DNA of 8,263 nt. Origin: Alphaproteobacteria bacterium (lineage in GTDB: Bacteria > Pseudomonadota > Alphaproteobacteria > ATCC43930 > CGMCC-115725). A program made the translations under genes and the position numbers. The stretch spans positions 1 to 8,263 of the forward strand of contig JASHUX010000416.1 of the NCBI GenBank assembly GCA_030039775.1, read 5' to 3'. The notes under the pieces are model-generated. The model saw only the letters and a program-made list of their open reading frames with translations, ran no database searches and was not told where the DNA came from. Below are positions 5,563 through 8,263 of the stretch, in pieces; the first letter of the stretch is position 1, and every line of letters starts with the position of its first letter.

Positions 5563-6939
5563 TTGTTGCCGTTTATCAGCGATGCAAAAGGCGCCGTGCC
5601 GGTGACGCTGGCGGCAGCCGACAGCCAGGCCACGGTCCTGGAGGGGCTGGGCAAGCGCGTCAAGGCGTGGGCCAAAGCAACCGGCTTCAAGGCCGAGCCG
5701 AGCCAGGTCGCGCTCGTGCCCGATGAGGCCGGCGGCTTGGCACGCGTGCTGGTCGGCTGGAAACCGGCCGAGCCGCTATGGGCGCTGGCGTCATTGCCGG
5801 ACAAGCTGCCGGAGCGGCCCTACGCAATCGACGGCATTCCCGCCGAGGCCGCGACGCCGCTCGCCTTGGGTTGGGCGCTCGGCGGCTACGCGTTCACCCG
5901 CTACAAGGCGAGAAAAAAGGATTGGGCGAAACTGATTTGGCCCAAGGGTGCCGACCGGGGGTTGGTCGAGCGGCTGACGGAAGGGATTTTTCTGGCGCGC
6001 GATCTCATCAACACGCCGACCGAGGATATGGGCCCCGCCGATCTGGCGGCGGCGGCGAAGACTTTGGCCGGCAAGCATCGCGCGAAATTCCGTGTGATTG
6101 TCGGCGACGATCTGCTCAAGCAGAATTACCCGACCATCCACATGGTCGGCCGCGCGGCGGCGGCGGGGCGGGAGCCGCGCCTGATCGACATCACCTGGGG
6201 CCACGCCAAGGCGCCGAAAGTGACGCTGGTCGGGAAGGGCGTGTGTTTCGACACGGGCGGGCTCGACCTCAAGCCCGCGGGCGGCATGCGCATGATGAAA
6301 AAGGACATGGGTGGCGCCGCGACCATGCTCGGCTTGTCCCACGCGATCATGGCGGCGCGGTTGCCGGTACGGCTGCGCGTGCTGGTGCCGGCCGTCGAAA
6401 ATTCGGTCGCGGGCAACGCGATGCGCCCGCTCGACATCGTCAAAACGCGGAAGGGCCTGACCGTCGAGATCGGCAATACCGATGCCGAGGGCCGGCTCAT
6501 TCTCTGCGACGCGCTGGCGGAGGCGGACGGCGAGAAGCCGGCGCTGCTGATCGATTTCGCGACGCTGACCGGCGCGGCACGCACGGCGCTTGGGCCCGAT
6601 CTGCCGGCGCTGTTCGCGAATGACGATCGCCTCGCCGACGATTTCCTGCGCGCGGGCACGACCGAATCCGATCCGCTGTGGCGGCTGCCGCTGTGGCAGG
6701 GCTATCGCGACATGTACAAGAGCAACATTGCCGACATCAACAACGTGTCGGAATCGGGCTTCGCCGGCGCAATTCAGGCGGCGCTGTATTTGCAGGAATT
6801 TGTCTCCGCCGAGACGCCGTGGGCGCATGTCGATACCTACGCCTGGAATGCGAAGTCGCGGCCGGGCCGCCCCGAAGGCGGCGAGGCACTGGGGCTGCGC
6901 GCAGCCTATGCCATGATCGCGGCGCGCTTCGGTGACTGA
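5563..6939 (+). CDS. Leucyl aminopeptidase, peptidase family M17
   Basis: This encodes a 458-residue cytosolic metallopeptidase that removes N-terminal residues, preferably leucine, from peptides, normally as a hexamer with two metal ions per active site. The C-terminal catalytic domain (about 145-458) is complete: Lys225 in VGKGVCFDTGG, Asp230, Asp248 in KKDMGG, and Asp307 and Glu309 in the family signature NTDAEGRL are the metal ligands; Lys237 and Arg311 are the catalytic residues. The N-terminal domain is shorter and less conserved. The protein is shorter than E. coli PepA (503 residues) and closer to PepB, so I give no symbol. Translation must start at TTG 5563 or TTG 5566: a stop lies in frame at 5548 and no ATG or GTG occurs near the N-terminus. 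The stop TGA shares its A with the ATG of the next gene, so the two are translationally coupled. Confidence 0.93.
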   Translation: MLPFISDAKGAVPVTLAAADSQATVLEGLGKRVKAWAKATGFKAEPSQVALVPDEAGGLARVLVGWKPAEPLWALASLPDKLPERPYAIDGIPAEAATPLALGWALGGYAFTRYKARKKDWAKLIWPKGADRGLVERLTEGIFLARDLINTPTEDMGPADLAAAAKTLAGKHRAKFRVIVGDDLLKQNYPTIHMVGRAAAAGREPRLIDITWGHAKAPKVTLVGKGVCFDTGGLDLKPAGGMRMMKKDMGGAATMLGLSHAIMAARLPVRLRVLVPAVENSVAGNAMRPLDIVKTRKGLTVEIGNTDAEGRLILCDALAEADGEKPALLIDFATLTGAARTALGPDLPALFANDDRLADDFLRAGTTESDPLWRLPLWQGYRDMYKSNIADINNVSESGFAGAIQAALYLQEFVSAETPWAHVDTYAWNAKSRPGRPEGGEALGLRAAYAMIAARFGD

Positions 6940-7316
6940 TGGCTGAGCGGCCGCTCAATCGCGACCTGCTGCTGGAAAATCCCAAGACCGGCGCCGTGCG
7001 GCCGTTCCGCGACGGGTTCGACTGGATTCTGTTCCTGTTTTCCGGCGTGCTCGGGATACCGCTGTTTTTGCGGCACCTGCCGATCTGGGGCGCCGTGTTC
7101 GTCGGCTTGTGGATCGTCGGGCTGGCGCTGCATTGGCTGCTGCCGCCGCGCTTGACCTTGAGCGGCGAGCTGGTGCTGGCGCTGGTGTTCTTCGTCCTGC
7201 AGCTCTGGCTCGGTTTTCGCGGCCGCCAGTTGATGCTGCGCTCGTACGTCGCGCGCGGCTGGCGGCGCCGCGAGCGCGCGCCTAGGCCACGGCAAGGTCG
7301 AAAGCGGCGGCCATAA
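6939..7316 (+). CDS. Small three-helix inner-membrane protein, DUF2628-like
   Basis: This encodes a 125-residue protein starting at an ATG that overlaps the aminopeptidase TGA by one base. Three hydrophobic segments are visible at about 28-44, 47-68 and 74-92. They are preceded by a polar head (ENPKTGAVRPFRDGFDW) and followed by a GFRGRQLMLRSYVARGW block (92-108). This layout, with a 'G-[FI]-x-G-N/R' turn after the last helix and a conserved 'RGW', resembles the DUF2628 family of small membrane proteins, but I only half recognise it. The last 17 residues are very basic (RRRERAPRPRQGRKRRP); by the positive-inside rule the tail is cytoplasmic, so the N-terminus would be periplasmic or one segment may not cross. 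Residues 115-125 are encoded on DNA that is also the end of the ABC gene on the other strand. The function is unknown. Coupling to the peptidase suggests joint expression, not necessarily joint function. Confidence 0.75.
   Translation: MAERPLNRDLLLENPKTGAVRPFRDGFDWILFLFSGVLGIPLFLRHLPIWGAVFVGLWIVGLALHWLLPPRLTLSGELVLALVFFVLQLWLGFRGRQLMLRSYVARGWRRRERAPRPRQGRKRRP
7282..7316. other. Tail-to-tail antisense overlap of two coding regions
   Basis: The last 35 bases of the membrane-protein gene (plus strand, TAA at 7314-7316) and of the ABC gene (minus strand, TAG at 7282-7284) are shared. The plus strand reads a basic tail (RPRQGRKRRP) where the minus strand reads AAAFDLAVA. There is no room for a separate terminator between the genes. 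Confidence 0.8.
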
Positions 7317-8263
7317 GCGCGCGGGTATAAGGCTCCTTCGGCGCGGCGAAGATCTGTTTCGCCGGACCCGCCTCGACGACATGACCGTCCTTCATCACGA
7401 TCAAATCGTGCGCCAGCGCGCGCACCACGCGCAGATCGTGGCTGATGAAGACATAGGCGAGGCCGTGACGCCGCTGTAAATCGCGCAGCAGATCGACGAT
7501 TTGCGCCTGAATCGAGACGTCGAGCGCCGACGTCGGCTCATCCAGCATAACGATACGCGGCTTGAGCACCAGCGCGCGGGCGATGGCAACACGCTGCCGC
7601 TGCCCGCCGGAAAATTCGTGCGGGTACCGTTCGGCGGCATCCCGATCGAGCCCGACTTCTTGCAGCACCTCGCGGATCAAGGCGCGGCGCTCGTCGCGAT
7701 TGGCCCCCATGTGATGGACTTTGAGACCTTCCTCGACGATCTGCGCGATCGACATACGCGGCGACAGGCTGGCATACGGGTCCTGGAACACGATCTGCAA
7801 CTCGCGGCGCAACGGCCGCAGCGCGCGCTCGGCGACGCCGTCAAGCGTGCGGCCGAGATAGGTGATCGGCCCGTCGCTTTTGACGAGGCGCAGCAAGGCC
7901 AGCGCCAATGTGGTCTTGCCGGAGCCGGATTCGCCCACGACGCCCAGCGTCTCGCCCTGGCGCACGGCGGCGTCGATACCATCGACCGCCTTGATGTAGC
8001 CGACGGTGCGGCGGATCACGCCGGCGCGGATCGGGAACCAGACCTTGAGATTCCGCGTCTCCATCGCCACGGGCGGCGGCGGCTCGATCGACACCGGCTC
8101 GCCCTTGGGCTCGGAGGCGAGCAGGCGCTTGGTGTAGGGATGTTGCGGGTGCGCAAAAATCTCGGCGACCGTGCCGCGCTCGACGATTTCGCCCTGCGTC
8201 ATCACCATGACGCGGTCGGCCACTTTGCGCACGATCGTCAGATCGTGCGTGATCATCAGCATC
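7282..8263 (-). CDS. yejF: YejF-like double ABC ATPase of a peptide importer, C-terminal part (5' end outside window)
   Basis: The frame is open to the right edge, so the N-terminus is missing; the Met at 8260-8262 is internal. Numbering from it, residues 1-55 are the end of a first nucleotide-binding domain: H-loop ITHDL, then the HPYT block typical of oligopeptide-transporter ATPases. After a Pro-rich linker (58-65) comes a complete second domain: Walker A GESGSGKTT (110-118), Q-loop Gln160 in VFQDPYASLSPRM, signature FSGGQRQRVAIARAL (217-231), Walker B IVMLDE (237-242) and H-loop His275, ending with another PYT block (311-313). Two fused domains, and the wording FPIRAGVIRR and FISHDLRVVRALAH, fit E. 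coli YejF, the ATPase of the YejABEF importer of peptides and microcin C. It works at the cytoplasmic face of the inner membrane with two permeases and a binding protein, probably encoded to the right. Dipeptide or glutathione importers (DppDF fusion, GsiA) are alternatives. Confidence 0.9.
   Translation of the reverse strand, partial: MLMITHDLTIVRKVADRVMVMTQGEIVERGTVAEIFAHPQHPYTKRLLASEPKGEPVSIEPPPPVAMETRNLKVWFPIRAGVIRRTVGYIKAVDGIDAAVRQGETLGVVGESGSGKTTLALALLRLVKSDGPITYLGRTLDGVAERALRPLRRELQIVFQDPYASLSPRMSIAQIVEEGLKVHHMGANRDERRALIREVLQEVGLDRDAAERYPHEFSGGQRQRVAIARALVLKPRIVMLDEPTSALDVSIQAQIVDLLRDLQRRHGLAYVFISHDLRVVRALAHDLIVMKDGHVVEAGPAKQIFAAPKEPYTRALMAAAFDLAVA

Noticed and set aside
5791..6828. 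A 345-codon open frame on the minus strand opposite the aminopeptidase
   Set aside because: It is a composition shadow of the M17 gene; Arg/Ala/Gln-rich, with no recognisable motif and no ribosome site that I could see.

Overview
The window looks like a piece of chromosome from a GC-rich alphaproteobacterium. I judge this from the base composition, the strong GC bias at third codon positions (which creates long false antisense frames) and the gene content: intracellular polyhydroxyalkanoate depolymerase, A-type malate synthase, GST-fold proteins, a short M17 aminopeptidase and a YejF-type ABC ATPase. I cannot name the genus. No rRNA, tRNA, CRISPR array, insertion sequence or phage gene is visible, and no stretch over 300 bases lacks a gene.

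Layout, left to right. (1) 1-667, plus strand: two tandem paralogues of a small, probably exported protein of unknown function. The first is cut by the window edge. The second (316-667) has a clean signal peptide joined out of frame to its mature domain at a T5 run. (2) 700-1914, minus strand: a GST-family protein followed downstream by a small cupin. (3) 2008-3225, plus strand: phaZ, the depolymerase that breaks down stored polyester, divergent from the first GST gene. (4) 3226-5512, minus strand: a second GST-family gene and aceB in one tight operon; the aceB stop directly abuts the phaZ stop. (5) 5563-7316, plus strand: an M17 leucyl aminopeptidase starting at TTG, and a small three-helix membrane protein whose start overlaps the peptidase stop. 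(6) 7282-8263, minus strand: the C-terminal part of a double ABC ATPase (YejF-like peptide importer), overlapping the membrane-protein gene tail-to-tail by 35 bases.

How the genes may work together. PhaZ releases hydroxyalkanoates that are oxidised to acetyl-CoA. Malate synthase condenses acetyl-CoA with glyoxylate to make malate, so the central block joins storage-polymer use to the glyoxylate shunt. The two GST paralogues flank this pair, one divergent from phaZ and one co-transcribed with aceB; their substrates are unknown. The right-hand block combines a cytosolic peptidase with a peptide-importer ATPase, which fits peptide uptake and breakdown, but the genes are convergent and not one operon.

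I did not find a convincing new multi-gene system. The items most worth a second look are the frameshifted secreted paralogue, the paired GST genes around phaZ-aceB, and the antisense gene-end overlap at 7282-7316.
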